From J038 sp034437535 (GTDB taxonomy: Bacteria > Chloroflexota > Anaerolineae > Aggregatilineales > Phototrophicaceae), in assembly GCA_034437535.1 (NCBI GenBank), contig DAOTTZ010000068.1:1-21792 (forward strand): a DNA stretch of 21,792 nt. Reading direction: 5' to 3'. Shown here one piece after another: positions 6,261-15,617 of this stretch (position 1 is its first letter; every line of letters starts with the position of its first letter). Below the pieces are notes generated by a model. That model did not search any database and was not told where the DNA came from. It was given only the letters and a program-made list of their open reading frames with translations. The translations under genes and the position numbers were made by a program.

Positions 6261-7546
6261 ATGCGCTTCATGCTGGTGATGCTCTTATTATGGATTCCAC
6301 CGGGCCAGCCTGCCGAGGACGATCCACCCGAACGCCATGTGTGGGCCTATTATCTGGGCTTCTGGGCCGGGCCGGAGTCCTGGGCGTTCAGCGCGGATTT
6401 CCTCGACGATGAACCGCTCATCGGCCTGTATAACAGCAAACTGCCGGAGGTAGCCGCCGCCCATATCGCCCAGGCCCAATCCGCCGGTATCACCGGCTTC
6501 TGGGTTAACTGGTGGGGCCTAGATGAAGCCGTCACCACCACCCCCGCGTTACTCAACCTGCTGGATCACGCCGCCGAAGCCGATTTTGAAATCGCCGTCA
6601 GTGTGGATCTCTACCCGGAGCAATTTAACCGCGATTACGATCAACTGGTCGCGTCGGTGCGCTACGTGGTCGATGAACTCACCACCCATCCCGCCTACCT
6701 CCATTACGACGGCAAGCCGTTGATTACCTTCGCGTTTCAATACCGGGCGGATTACACACCCGCCCAATGGCAAAATCTGCGTGAAGCGGTTGATCCCAAC
6801 CGGGAGACAATCTGGCTGGCAGAAGGACTAAACGCCTGTTGCCTCTACAGCGGCGCGATGGACGGCATGTATGCCTTTAACATGGCCTGGGCCGATGGCG
6901 AAGGTGATTATTACATCGCGGAGCGTAACCTCATCCACACACGGGGCGGGGCTTATTATTGCAGGAATGAGGCAGTGGCTTGGAATGATATCGCACTTTG
7001 AGGGAGAAACTCCTTGCCACACTCAAACTGTCAGCCAAAACCTTGCATTATGTGCCGACGATTTCCCCCGGCTGGGATGAAGACCGCATCGCCAGCGCGA
7101 CCGGGCGCACCAACCCTACCTCCCCGCGTGACCGGGCCGGTGGTGACTTCCTGGCGGCGGGCTGGTCTGCCGCGCTAGAGACCGAGCCAGACGCGGTGTT
7201 GATCGTCAGTTGGAACGAATTTGTGGAAAACTCACACATCGAGCCGAGCATCTTACACGGTGAGTCCGCGCTGGCGACCTTACGCCCGCTGGTGCAAGCC
7301 TGGCGCGGTCTGCCGCCAGAACCACCGGGAGACATGCCAACCGCCGCTGATTATGTGTTGCAGATAAATCAAGACGGCGCGACAGCTTATGCCGCGCCGC
7401 GTGCCTCCGCCCCGGTTGCGGTAGAACTCCAACCGGGGGAATACGCCATCATGGGTGAAGAAAACGGCTTCTACGCGGTGGATTACGCCGGAGTCGCCGT
7501 TCACCTACCGTTTGATGCGATCTCAATTCGACTGCGCGACCGATGA
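6261..7546 (+). pseudogene. GH99-like glycoside hydrolase, interrupted by a one-base frameshift
   Basis: Two abutting frames make up one protein. The first (6261-7001, 246 codons) has a signal peptide (MRFMLVMLLLWIPPGQPA) and the GH99-like start VWAYYLGFW, then AGITGFWVNWWG, FEIAVSVDLY and PLITFAFQYR. The second (open from 6989 to 7546) continues with YVPTISPGWD and SWNEFVENSHIEPS, the C-terminal motif of GH99-like and related (beta/alpha)8 mannanases; EFVE may hold the acidic pair. The frames can only meet between 6989 and 7001, where a TTT run lies; adding one T gives a continuous protein of about 428 residues. This may be a sequencing slip or a true recent mutation. The last 60 residues (VAVELQPGEYAIMGEENGFY) look like a degenerate SH3-like tail. 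GH99 enzymes cut alpha-mannosides internally; the substrate is unknown. It is the third gene of the run, and its end overlaps the convergent PPC gene by 24 bases. Confidence 0.8.
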
Positions 7547-8839
7547 ATTATCCTCTGCATCGCCGGAACCGGGCACATACCCGAAGATGGCAATGGCATA
7601 GGTTCCGCTAGAGGCTGACCCCGCCGACCCAAAGGCATACAGAATCGGATCGGTCGTGTTCGGTATCAGGCTCAAGCCCGCGTCAAACGGCCCGACGATA
7701 TATTCCCCGCCGCCGCTGATGCTCAACACGCCGCCCGGCAACTCCGGCGTGAAGTCGCAGGTTCCCCGGCCCATGTCATTACATTCCAGCACCGGGAAGT
7801 TGATACGGTCGAAATCGACGGCATCAGGATCAAAATCGCCGTCGCTGTAAGCATTCGTCAGGCCGGGGCCGGTGCCAATGCCCACCGTCGGATCCAGTTC
7901 AGCCGTCTCAGAGATGATGTAAACACTCAGCGGTTCCTCTGCGGAGCGTGCCGGCACCCGCACCGAAAAGCCGTCCAGGTCGTCTTCCGGCGCGATGCGG
8001 AAGCCTTCAATCACCATCACAAAGCGGCCCGGTTCATCGTTGAACGAACCAACCAGTAGATTAGTCGGGAAGCCCCGTTGCGGCGTGGTGAACGTAATCT
8101 GTGAGGTGCGGCTATCCCCCACCACTTCGCCTTCTTCCGGCACCAGCACCACACTGCCCGCGCCGTCCCGGTTATCATCGTTACAGGTGCCGATACCGGG
8201 CCGTGTCTCAACCGCCAGCACCGGGTCGAAGCCATCCAGCCCGATCACCGTCACAGTGTAGGGGAAGCCCGGATCAACGTTGATATAAGAGAATTGCACC
8301 CCGCCGCTGATGCGTTCGCCGGTGTCACATTCGACAAAGATCGCCGCGTCAGCATCAAGCGTGCTGCCGTCACCTAGCAGGGGCAGATTATCGTCCCGGT
8401 CGTCGCCACCCGGAGCACTGGCCCCGTCACGAGTCAGCACAACGTCAAAATCCCCTGTGCTGACGCCCTCTTCGAAGTTGAAACGGGTGACGATCACCAG
8501 ATAATATCCATCCGCCGGGATTTCAAACGTCACCTCAGAATCAGTATTGCCCTGAACTATGTCGTCATTTTCCGCGAAGACTTCGTTAGAAGACGGATCA
8601 ATGATGCCAAGATACGTATCCAGGTCGCCGCTGGTGGCGGTCGCCTGCACCGTGATGGTCTCACCAACGGTACCCAGGTAACAATACCCTATCAGGCTGT
8701 TCTGGTTGGTGATGGTGCCACTCTGGATGGTGCCAGGGCTAAGTTCGTCCAGGCCAGGGCAGAGTGGCTCGGCGGGTTGAGCCTGGGCCACCCCACCCGC
8801 CATCAACAGGATGACCAATGTCAAAATCATCAAGCGCAT
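7523..8839 (-). CDS. Secreted protein with three PPC-like beta-sandwich repeats
   Basis: The 438-residue product starts with a clear signal peptide (MRLMILTLVILLMAGGVAQA, probable cleavage after AQA). The first repeat (about 30-137) fits the pre-peptidase C-terminal (PPC) domain: GETITVQATATSGDLDTYLG, AENDD, and ADGYYLVIVTRF. Two more diverged repeats follow (about 160-280 and 285-425), each with a D-P-x-[LV] strand and an acidic CND or SDGD turn. PPC domains usually trail secreted proteases; here no protease domain is present, so the protein is made of accessory modules only. The function is unknown: surface binding or matrix are possible. A GGGAGG ribosome site lies 12 bases upstream, rather far. 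The gene stands alone and its 3' end overlaps the convergent GH99-like gene. Confidence 0.75.
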   Translation of the reverse strand: MRLMILTLVILLMAGGVAQAQPAEPLCPGLDELSPGTIQSGTITNQNSLIGYCYLGTVGETITVQATATSGDLDTYLGIIDPSSNEVFAENDDIVQGNTDSEVTFEIPADGYYLVIVTRFNFEEGVSTGDFDVVLTRDGASAPGGDDRDDNLPLLGDGSTLDADAAIFVECDTGERISGGVQFSYINVDPGFPYTVTVIGLDGFDPVLAVETRPGIGTCNDDNRDGAGSVVLVPEEGEVVGDSRTSQITFTTPQRGFPTNLLVGSFNDEPGRFVMVIEGFRIAPEDDLDGFSVRVPARSAEEPLSVYIISETAELDPTVGIGTGPGLTNAYSDGDFDPDAVDFDRINFPVLECNDMGRGTCDFTPELPGGVLSISGGGEYIVGPFDAGLSLIPNTTDPILYAFGSAGSASSGTYAIAIFGYVPGSGDAEDNSSVAQSN

Positions 8840-8867
8840 ATCGGTTTTAATCCTCCCACACTATTTC

Positions 8868-8873
8868 ATTATA
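8868..8873 (-). promoter_or_regulatory. -10 box of the PPC-repeat gene
   Basis: A perfect TATAAT on the minus strand lies 29 bases upstream of the ATG at 8839, in the short gap after the MscS gene. No matching -35 is evident. Confidence 0.45.
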
Positions 8874-8915
8874 AAATTGTGTCGAAGTCAGTGTAGCCGG
8901 ACTGCCAAATTCGCG

Positions 8916-10154
8916 CTAATCTCCTTCGTCTTGCTGGCCGGTGATGTTCTCGTCGGAGTTTTCGGTCGTCTTAATTTGCTCTTCTTTGGATTGGATGGTG
9001 CCACGCCGCAGGGCTTTTTCCACACTCGTCAGGCGCGGCGAGCTGTCCGTCTGCGGTGCGGAAACCGGCGGGATGTTTTCCACATAGAGCGACATGCTGG
9101 GGAAGGCAATGCCAATGCCCAGTTCGTCCACCACATCCATAATCTCCATATGAATCCGTTCTTTCTCCAGGTTGAACTCCGCCCAATCTTGAATCATGAC
9201 GTAAGCCCGCACTAGAATCTCCAGCGAACTATCGCCAAAATCCATAAAGATCACCGTCACCGATTCCTCATCGACCGTCTCCTGACTTTTGAGATATTCG
9301 CGGATGCGGTGGAGCAGGACGCGTAGATCACCACTGGTGGTGTCGTAGGTCACACCCAACACATAATTCATACGCCGTTTTTCCAGCCGAGACCAATTCG
9401 TAATAGCCGAATTCGCCATCTCATTGTTGGGCACGTAGATCAACGCTTGATCCAACGTGCGAATCTGAGTCGTCCGCAACCCGACATGCTCCACGATGCC
9501 TTCCGCACTGGGCATGATGATATATTCGCCCACATCGAAGGGATTATCACTGACGATAGCCATAAAGCCGAACAGATTCGAGACGGTATCCTGGGCGGCC
9601 AACGAAAAGGCCAACCCACCCAGGCCCAGACCGGCGATCAACCCGCTGACATCGTACCCCCATTCTTGCAAAATAATCACCAGACCAATCGCCATGATAA
9701 TCAGCTTGAAGCCGGTGCGTAAGAAGGGCAACAGCCTATCCTGGACGTGCAGACCGGTAACACGGGTCAGTCGGTCGGCATTAGGGGCCAGCAGATCAGC
9801 CAGTTTGTAGAACGCCGTCAGCAAGGCCAAAATCACGAAGGTCTCGCCGATGTTGCCGATGAAGACATCAAACGGATTGTCCGCATCCACCCGGAAGATC
9901 GCACCGGCGATGAAGAACGCCAGCGCGATCACCAGCAGGCGAATCGGCGTGGTCATGGCCTGGATGATGGCGTCATCATGGCGGAAGCCCGTCCGCCGCG
10001 CCATCCGGCGAAGCGGACGCATCAAGGCCAGGCGGGTGAAGGTCTGCAAGATCGCGATCAAAAATACAATAGCGATAAACATCGCCACCCGTGCGATGAT
10101 GATCTGTGTCGCGTAGGGTAAATCCTGTAAAAACACAATATCTTCGATAATCAT
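8916..10154 (-). CDS. MscS-family mechanosensitive ion channel
   Basis: I take the ATG at 10154 (MIIEDIVFLQDLPYATQIII), giving 412 residues. Hydrophobic helices lie at about 17-39, 70-90, 101-121, 148-165 and 171-200. The last one carries the MscS pore signature GLGLGGLAFSLAAQDTVSN, followed by the beta domain (NPFDVGEYIIM, VEHVGLRTTQIRTLD, YVPNNEMANSAITNWSR) and the cytosolic alpha/beta domain. The channel releases solutes upon osmotic downshock. The C-terminal 60 residues are charged and probably disordered (TTENSDENITGQQDEGD). The frame stays open upstream to 10310, but that part runs through an inverted-repeat element and has no ribosome site, so I reject it. The gene is followed by the PPC gene on the same strand, 76 bases away. 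Confidence 0.93.
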   Translation of the reverse strand: MIIEDIVFLQDLPYATQIIIARVAMFIAIVFLIAILQTFTRLALMRPLRRMARRTGFRHDDAIIQAMTTPIRLLVIALAFFIAGAIFRVDADNPFDVFIGNIGETFVILALLTAFYKLADLLAPNADRLTRVTGLHVQDRLLPFLRTGFKLIIMAIGLVIILQEWGYDVSGLIAGLGLGGLAFSLAAQDTVSNLFGFMAIVSDNPFDVGEYIIMPSAEGIVEHVGLRTTQIRTLDQALIYVPNNEMANSAITNWSRLEKRRMNYVLGVTYDTTSGDLRVLLHRIREYLKSQETVDEESVTVIFMDFGDSSLEILVRAYVMIQDWAEFNLEKERIHMEIMDVVDELGIGIAFPSMSLYVENIPPVSAPQTDSSPRLTSVEKALRRGTIQSKEEQIKTTENSDENITGQQDEGD

Positions 10155-10177
10155 GTGAAGTTCCCCATATAAATGAT

Positions 10178-10295
10178 AGGGTGATCGCCTCAAATCAAGG
10201 ATGACTAAAGCAGACAGGTCATAGTAGGGGCCGTCCAACGTGACGGCCCGTGTGAACCGTTCTGATTCAAACCAAATTTTAAAGCGATTGCCCTG
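10178..10295. repeat. MITE-like inverted-repeat element, copy 1 (118 bp)
   Basis: This copy is about 92% identical to 11070-11233 if a 46-bp insertion in the latter is left out (108 of 118 positions). Its ends form imperfect terminal inverted repeats (AGGGTGATCGC and GCGATTGCCCT), and the centre is a perfect 8-bp hairpin (GGGCCGTC 10228-10235, GACGGCCC 10242-10249). It lies 23 bases upstream of the MscS start. AAATGAT occurs immediately to its left and again four bases beyond its right end, possibly a smudged target duplication. No transposase is nearby. Confidence 0.8.
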
Positions 10296-10431
10296 ATGTA
10301 AATGATCCAAGCATGTATGGCTGACGCTAGGCTACTGAATATAGCTGAGTTATAGATAAGAATTGCTATCACCTGGGCCGGAACGGTGCATAATGATGAT
10401 GAAAATCTGAGATTAGCGAGTGTGTAATTGT

Positions 10432-11061
10432 ATGGATAACAATGTCAATCCCATCTGGTATACACGGGCCGTACTCTATCTGTTGGCGTTTGCGGCTGTG
10501 GGCCTGGGGGGATTCTTGACGTTTTCGCTCATCCGGCTAGACCGGCAAGAACAAGCACGGGTAGAAGCCACCGAACCCCCCTTCGTCCAGTGTAACTTCA
10601 CCAATACCGGGCAAGATTCAATTGACTTGTATAGCGCACCCTTCATCGCGGATGCACTGGCAATTGACACCGTACCCATCAGCGTGCCGTTACCCGTGCG
10701 GATGATCCACGCGCCCACCGGTCTACTCTATATCGAATTGCGGGCCAATTATGGCGGCTATGTTGATCCCTTCCAGGGCTTAGCCACCGGCAATTGCGGC
10801 GCAGAGTTCGTCCCGCGTGATGAACAACCCGTCGAGACGTTCCCCACCACATGCGTGCTGACCGTCACCCAATCCGGGCCGCTCTACCAATCCCCTGACC
10901 AACAACAAGAAACCGGCAACAATGCCGACACCGGCGACACATGGATCGTCTTACGCCAAACCGACGACCTTTATTTCATCGGGGATGTAAACGGCGGGCG
11001 CGGCTGGGTACCCGCACAAACCGGGCAGACCAGCGGGGCCTGTGGTGCCCTGCCCGGTTGA
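10432..11061 (+). CDS. Membrane-anchored protein with two Cys-framed SH3-like repeats
   Basis: With the ATG at 10432 the product is 209 residues. It has a short N-terminus, one membrane helix at about 10-33 (AVLYLLAFAAVGLGGFLTFS) with positive residues after it (RLDRQEQAR), and then an ectodomain. That part consists of two related segments of 70-80 residues, each opening with a Cys strand (VQCNFTNTG; TTCVLTVTQSGPLYQSP) and closing with a Cys loop (TGNCG; SGACG). Strand patterns and GGRGWVP suggest degenerate SH3b-like folds. No family is firmly recognised. No good ribosome site is seen ahead of either the ATG or a GTG at 10420. The gene is bracketed by two direct copies of the inverted-repeat element, and copy 2 begins 9 bases after its stop. 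A role in cell-surface sensing or wall binding is a guess. Confidence 0.65.
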   Translation: MDNNVNPIWYTRAVLYLLAFAAVGLGGFLTFSLIRLDRQEQARVEATEPPFVQCNFTNTGQDSIDLYSAPFIADALAIDTVPISVPLPVRMIHAPTGLLYIELRANYGGYVDPFQGLATGNCGAEFVPRDEQPVETFPTTCVLTVTQSGPLYQSPDQQQETGNNADTGDTWIVLRQTDDLYFIGDVNGGRGWVPAQTGQTSGACGALPG

Positions 11062-11069
11062 ACGACCCT

Positions 11070-11233
11070 AGGGTGATCGCCTCAAATCTCGGATGACCAC
11101 AGCAGACAGATCATAGTAGGGGCCGTCCAGCGTGACGGCCCGTGTTTTCTAGGCGGACACACTGGTCCGCCTCTACACAGACTCTACTTGTGAACCGTTT
11201 TGGTCCAAACCAAATTTTGAAGCGATTGCCCTG
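11070..11233. repeat. MITE-like inverted-repeat element, copy 2 (164 bp)
   Basis: Same orientation as copy 1, with the same arms (11070-11086 and about 11217-11232) and the same central hairpin (GGGCCGTC 11120-11127, GACGGCCC 11134-11141; the loop differs by one base). A 46-bp block at 11145-11190 is unique to this copy and holds a second perfect 8-bp hairpin (AGGCGGAC 11151-11158, GTCCGCCT 11165-11172). In both copies the outer arms pair over 11 positions including one U-G and one G-U pair. TGAACG occurs at 11059-11064 and 11234-11239. Confidence 0.8.
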
Positions 11234-11251
11234 TGAACGTCCCGCTTTGAT

Positions 11252-11280
11252 TTGCATTGAGGCTATGCTTTTGATAAAGT
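11252..11280 (+). promoter_or_regulatory. Promoter candidate for the sulfotransferase gene
   Basis: TTGCAT (11252-11257), 17 bases and TAAAGT (11275-11280) lie 30 bases ahead of the GTG start and directly after element copy 2. Each hexamer has four or five consensus bases. Confidence 0.35.
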
Positions 11281-11310
11281 CTGCCATCGAATGAGTCCTT
11301 GAGGTCCAAC

Positions 11311-12255
11311 GTGTCGCAACATACCGCCAGCAAACGTAAGCTCGTTTTCATCCTGGGGGCCGGGCATTCTGGCTCTACTTTGCTTGATCTACTGCTGGGC
11401 AGTCATACTAAAATCGCCAGCCTGGGGGAACTCTCCGCGTTAGGGGCGGCCAGCCAACGAGATCGAGAAAACTTTTGCGGCATCTGTGAGGCCGACTGCC
11501 CGATCTGGACGCCACAGCGAAGGCCGGTCTTCCTCAAGCACACCCCAGCGATGACTCAGACCGGCGGCCTGGTGGGGCGGCTGGTCGCCCGCTGGCACCG
11601 CCGCGCCCGCCGGCACTACATGCCCACGCTCTACAATCATCTGTTCGATTGGTTCAACGTGCCGATCCTGGTCGATTCAAGCAAATTACCCGGCTGGATC
11701 GGGACTCAAATTCAGACGTTGGCACAATCCAGCACCATTGACCCACTTTTGATCTACAACCTGCGCGATGGCCGGGCAGTGGTTAACTCGTTCTACCGCA
11801 AATATAACGATACCCTCGCTTTCCAGCAGGTCATCACCAACTGGAAGGAAACCATCGAGCAAGCCAACGCACTCTATGCTCAGGCCACCATCCCCAAGCT
11901 GAAAGTACAGTACGAGAGGCTGGCTACAGATCCAGAGGACACGCTCAACATGGTGTGCGATCATCTAGGCGTAGAATTCCAGCCGGGGATGTTGAAGTAT
12001 TGGGAGGCGGATCATCATATCTTGTTTGGCAATGCCGGCACGCGCTCGCGCATCTTTGCTTATCGAGAGCAAACACAGGGCGGCTATCAAGCCCCTTCCG
12101 CGCCCGATCAAAGTCATGGAGATTATTACGCGCATCATCACCTGGGGATTCAACTTGATATGCGCTGGCGGGAAGAACTCAACGCCGACCAGCTTCAGAC
12201 ATTTGAGCGTCTGGCCGGCGATCTCAATCGACCGTTTGAATACGATACGTCGTAA
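11311..12255 (+). CDS. Sulfotransferase family protein
   Basis: The 314-residue product begins at a GTG (11311) six bases after GAGG; an upstream TTG at 11299 is less likely. Residues 11-40 form the PAPS 5'-phosphosulfate loop: LVFILGAGHSGSTLLDLLLG, then SHTKIASLGEL. LRDGRAVVNSF at 151-161 matches the 3'-phosphate-binding motif of the family. Such enzymes move sulfate from PAPS to a hydroxyl or amine of a sugar, lipid or peptide; the acceptor cannot be read from the sequence. No signal or membrane segment is seen, so it is cytosolic. A Cys-rich patch (FCGICEADCP, 55-64) lies between the two motifs and might bind a metal. It converges with the next gene at a 3-base gap. Confidence 0.85.
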   Translation: MSQHTASKRKLVFILGAGHSGSTLLDLLLGSHTKIASLGELSALGAASQRDRENFCGICEADCPIWTPQRRPVFLKHTPAMTQTGGLVGRLVARWHRRARRHYMPTLYNHLFDWFNVPILVDSSKLPGWIGTQIQTLAQSSTIDPLLIYNLRDGRAVVNSFYRKYNDTLAFQQVITNWKETIEQANALYAQATIPKLKVQYERLATDPEDTLNMVCDHLGVEFQPGMLKYWEADHHILFGNAGTRSRIFAYREQTQGGYQAPSAPDQSHGDYYAHHHLGIQLDMRWREELNADQLQTFERLAGDLNRPFEYDTS

Positions 12256-12258
12256 CAC

Positions 12259-12669
12259 TTATCCCTGCGGGGCCGCCTCTGTACCCAGTTGCACCGCAGG
12301 ATCATGTGTCATGATGATGCCGTAAGCATCTTCTAAAGACTGGGCAAAATAGAGGTTGCCGGTAGCACGGGGCGCGATGCGCCGCGCCGCCTCGATGTTG
12401 CGCCGCGTGTTCGGGTCTGCACCCACCACCACCACCACGCCCTGGTTATCCGGTACCGATGCGTTCACCTTGCGGGCCAATGTCAGGATGTTAGGCGCAC
12501 CGCCGGATCCCCGCCCGTCGGCGATGATGTGTACCGTATGTCGCAGGCCACGCAACAGCTTGTTACTCCGTTGCACGATGTGTTCGAAATCTTCTAACGT
12601 CCAGTGTGCTGGGTACACCTGGCGCAAAATGCGATAATCAGCATCATCCCAAACAACACGAATGCCCAT
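12259..12669 (-). CDS. Small SpoIIAA/STAS-like domain protein
   Basis: The 136-residue protein alternates strands and helices in the manner of the SpoIIAA-like (STAS/SEC14-type) fold: MGIRVVWDDADYRILRQVYP, then WTLEDFEHIVQRSNKLLRG, VHIIADGRGSG, VVVVVGAD and FAQSLEDAYGIIM. The family is mostly uncharacterised; some members bind lipids or act as anti-sigma antagonists. I do not see the conserved phosphorylatable serine of true anti-sigma antagonists with certainty. The fold call is from pattern only. The ribosome site AGGGG is close to the ATG (about 3 bases). It is a single-gene unit with a TATAAT at 12706-12711. Confidence 0.6.
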   Translation of the reverse strand: MGIRVVWDDADYRILRQVYPAHWTLEDFEHIVQRSNKLLRGLRHTVHIIADGRGSGGAPNILTLARKVNASVPDNQGVVVVVGADPNTRRNIEAARRIAPRATGNLYFAQSLEDAYGIIMTHDPAVQLGTEAAPQG

Positions 12670-12705
12670 AAACCCCTAACCGATCAAGCTGTGATTATGC
12701 CCTGC

Positions 12706-12711
12706 ATTATA
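12706..12711 (-). promoter_or_regulatory. -10 box of the SpoIIAA-like gene
   Basis: A perfect TATAAT on the minus strand lies 37 bases upstream of the ATG at 12669. TTTCAT stands 17 bases further up as a poor -35. Confidence 0.45.
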
Positions 12712-12812
12712 CATCATGTTAAGCCATCATGAAAACCAGATTATCCAACCTTAACGCAAGTTTGATTCATTAGCAGACGCATAAGAACTATGCTAGAACA
12801 CCCCGCTTTTTA

Positions 12813-12841
12813 TTGACTATCCAGCCTGATAATGCTATATT
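12813..12841 (+). promoter_or_regulatory. Sigma70-type promoter of groESL
   Basis: TTGACT (12813-12818), exactly 17 bases and TATATT (12836-12841) form a near-consensus vegetative promoter. The start of transcription would fall near 12848, just ahead of the CIRCE operator. Confidence 0.8.
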
Positions 12842-12852
12842 CCATCATGGAT

Positions 12853-12879
12853 TTGGCACTCAACACACGCGAGTGCTAA
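12853..12879 (+). promoter_or_regulatory. CIRCE operator (HrcA binding site)
   Basis: TTGGCACTC, nine bases, GAGTGCTAA. The right arm is the perfect CIRCE consensus and the left differs only in one base (G for A). CIRCE is the known operator of the repressor HrcA, which is kept active by GroEL, so the operon should be induced when chaperonin is titrated by unfolded protein. hrcA itself is not in the window. Confidence 0.95.
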
Positions 12880-12931
12880 CTATAGTAATAAATATCAAAC
12901 TCTATCAAGTTCATCAGGAGGACTAAGTAAG

Positions 12932-13228
12932 ATGGCGATCAACATCAAACCGCTAGGCGACCGTCTCATCGTGGAGCCAATCGAAAAAGAAGAGACCATC
13001 GCAGGCGGCCTGCTCTTGCCGGAAACGGCCAAAGAAAAACCGCAACAAGGGCAAGTGCTGGCGGCAGGCGCGGGCCGTCGTGATGATGACGGCGACCGCA
13101 TCCCGATGGACGTCAAAGAAGGCGACAAAGTTCTGTTCGCCAAGTACGCCGGGACCGAGATCAAGCTCGATGGTAAAAAACTGCTCATCATGAAAGAAAC
13201 CGATGTCCTCGGCATCGTCGAGGAATAA
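12932..13228 (+). CDS. groS: Co-chaperonin GroES
   Basis: The 98-residue protein is a standard GroES: IKPLGDRLIVEPIEKEETIA, GGLLLPETAKEKPQQG (the mobile loop that docks on GroEL), VKEGDKVLFAKYAGTEIK, and the end LGIVEE. It forms the heptameric lid of the GroEL cage. AGGAGG lies ten bases ahead of the ATG. It is the first gene of the CIRCE-controlled operon, 29 bases before groEL. Confidence 0.98.
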   Translation: MAINIKPLGDRLIVEPIEKEETIAGGLLLPETAKEKPQQGQVLAAGAGRRDDDGDRIPMDVKEGDKVLFAKYAGTEIKLDGKKLLIMKETDVLGIVEE

Positions 13229-13257
13229 TCCGAACCAACCCCTAAGGAGAAAAACAC

Positions 13258-14901
<1,644 letters not shown>

Positions 14902-14923
14902 ACCACTTGATAGTGTTGCACCG

Positions 14924-14951
14924 ACCGGGCGGGGTATCTCGTCCGGTTTTT
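14924..14951 (+). terminator. Intrinsic terminator of groESL
   Basis: A 7-bp stem (ACCGGGC 14924-14930, GTCCGGT 14941-14947, one G-T pair) with a ten-base loop is followed by TTTTT up to 14951. It lies 22 bases after the groEL stop and before the convergent receiver gene. Confidence 0.8.
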
Positions 14952-14971
14952 GATTCAACTAGATGGGGTAT

Positions 14972-15340
14972 TTACGGTTTCTTCGTCATCGGGATGATTT
15001 CGCGAGCCGCGCTGAGGATGTGTGTCGGCTTGGGCATCCAGGTGATTCCCAGTTCGTCCAGAATGTCCTTAGACGGCTTTTGATAAGCCGACGTGACCAC
15101 GATGGGCCGCAGTGACCCCCGGCGGCGGATCTCGTTGGCGATGCCCATCCCGTTGATCTGCCCTGGCACGCGAATATCCAGCACGAATACCCGGATTTCA
15201 CGCAGTTTTTCATCCAGATAATGGATGAGTTGGTCGCTATCAGCAAATTGAACCACGACAATCTCTGGTTCTAGCGCGGTTAACGCCGTCTTGAAGATAT
15301 GGCGAAGCTGTGAATCGTCTTCCAAATGAGCGATGAGCAT
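14972..15340 (-). CDS. Single-domain response regulator (receiver only)
   Basis: The 122-residue protein is a bare REC domain. The acidic cluster is Glu7-Asp8-Asp9, the phosphorylated residue is Asp55 in VFVLDIRVPG, the switch threonine is Thr83 in VVTSA, and the conserved lysine is Lys104 in MPKP. There is no output domain, so it should act by binding a partner or by passing on phosphate. No histidine kinase is in the window. The ribosome site is poor (GGGA). A small 6-bp hairpin in the upstream region (15373-15387) would lie in the leader of its mRNA. Confidence 0.9.
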   Translation of the reverse strand: MLIAHLEDDSQLRHIFKTALTALEPEIVVVQFADSDQLIHYLDEKLREIRVFVLDIRVPGQINGMGIANEIRRRGSLRPIVVTSAYQKPSKDILDELGITWMPKPTHILSAAREIIPMTKKP

Positions 15341-15617
15341 AACAGGATTTCCCGTATCTTAATCATCAAGCAAGGCAAAACTTGCCTACATTACCTTAAT
15401 ATACACCCCACTTATACACCTTGTCCAGTAAATCAGCTCATCTGTTCGAAAAGAACAAGTTCAGGCGCGAAGGGTAACGGCCCGGTCTGCACTCACTCAC
15501 TGACCTACACTCCTGACCGTTACTTCATCGAAAATAAGTCTCTTTACTATGCTATAGGTTTGCCTTGATTATACGCCTGCATAACATGCGTAACAGCCAG
15601 CGGTGGGCAAGCATCAG
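15341..15617. other. Gene-free gap between the receiver gene and the lipoprotein gene
   Basis: No credible gene is seen here. It contains the leader and probably the promoter of the receiver gene, with the hairpin AGGCAA-AAC-TTGCCT at 15373-15387. The part near the lipoprotein end shows no clear terminator. Confidence 0.5.

Noticed and set aside
6986..7001. Programmed ribosomal frameshift in the GH99-like gene
   Set aside because: No heptamer slippery site fits the needed shift and no pseudoknot is evident; a missing T explains it more simply.
10155..10310. Longer start for the MscS channel
   Set aside because: The extra part is encoded by the repeat element, has no ribosome site, and the family N-terminal helix begins after MIIED.
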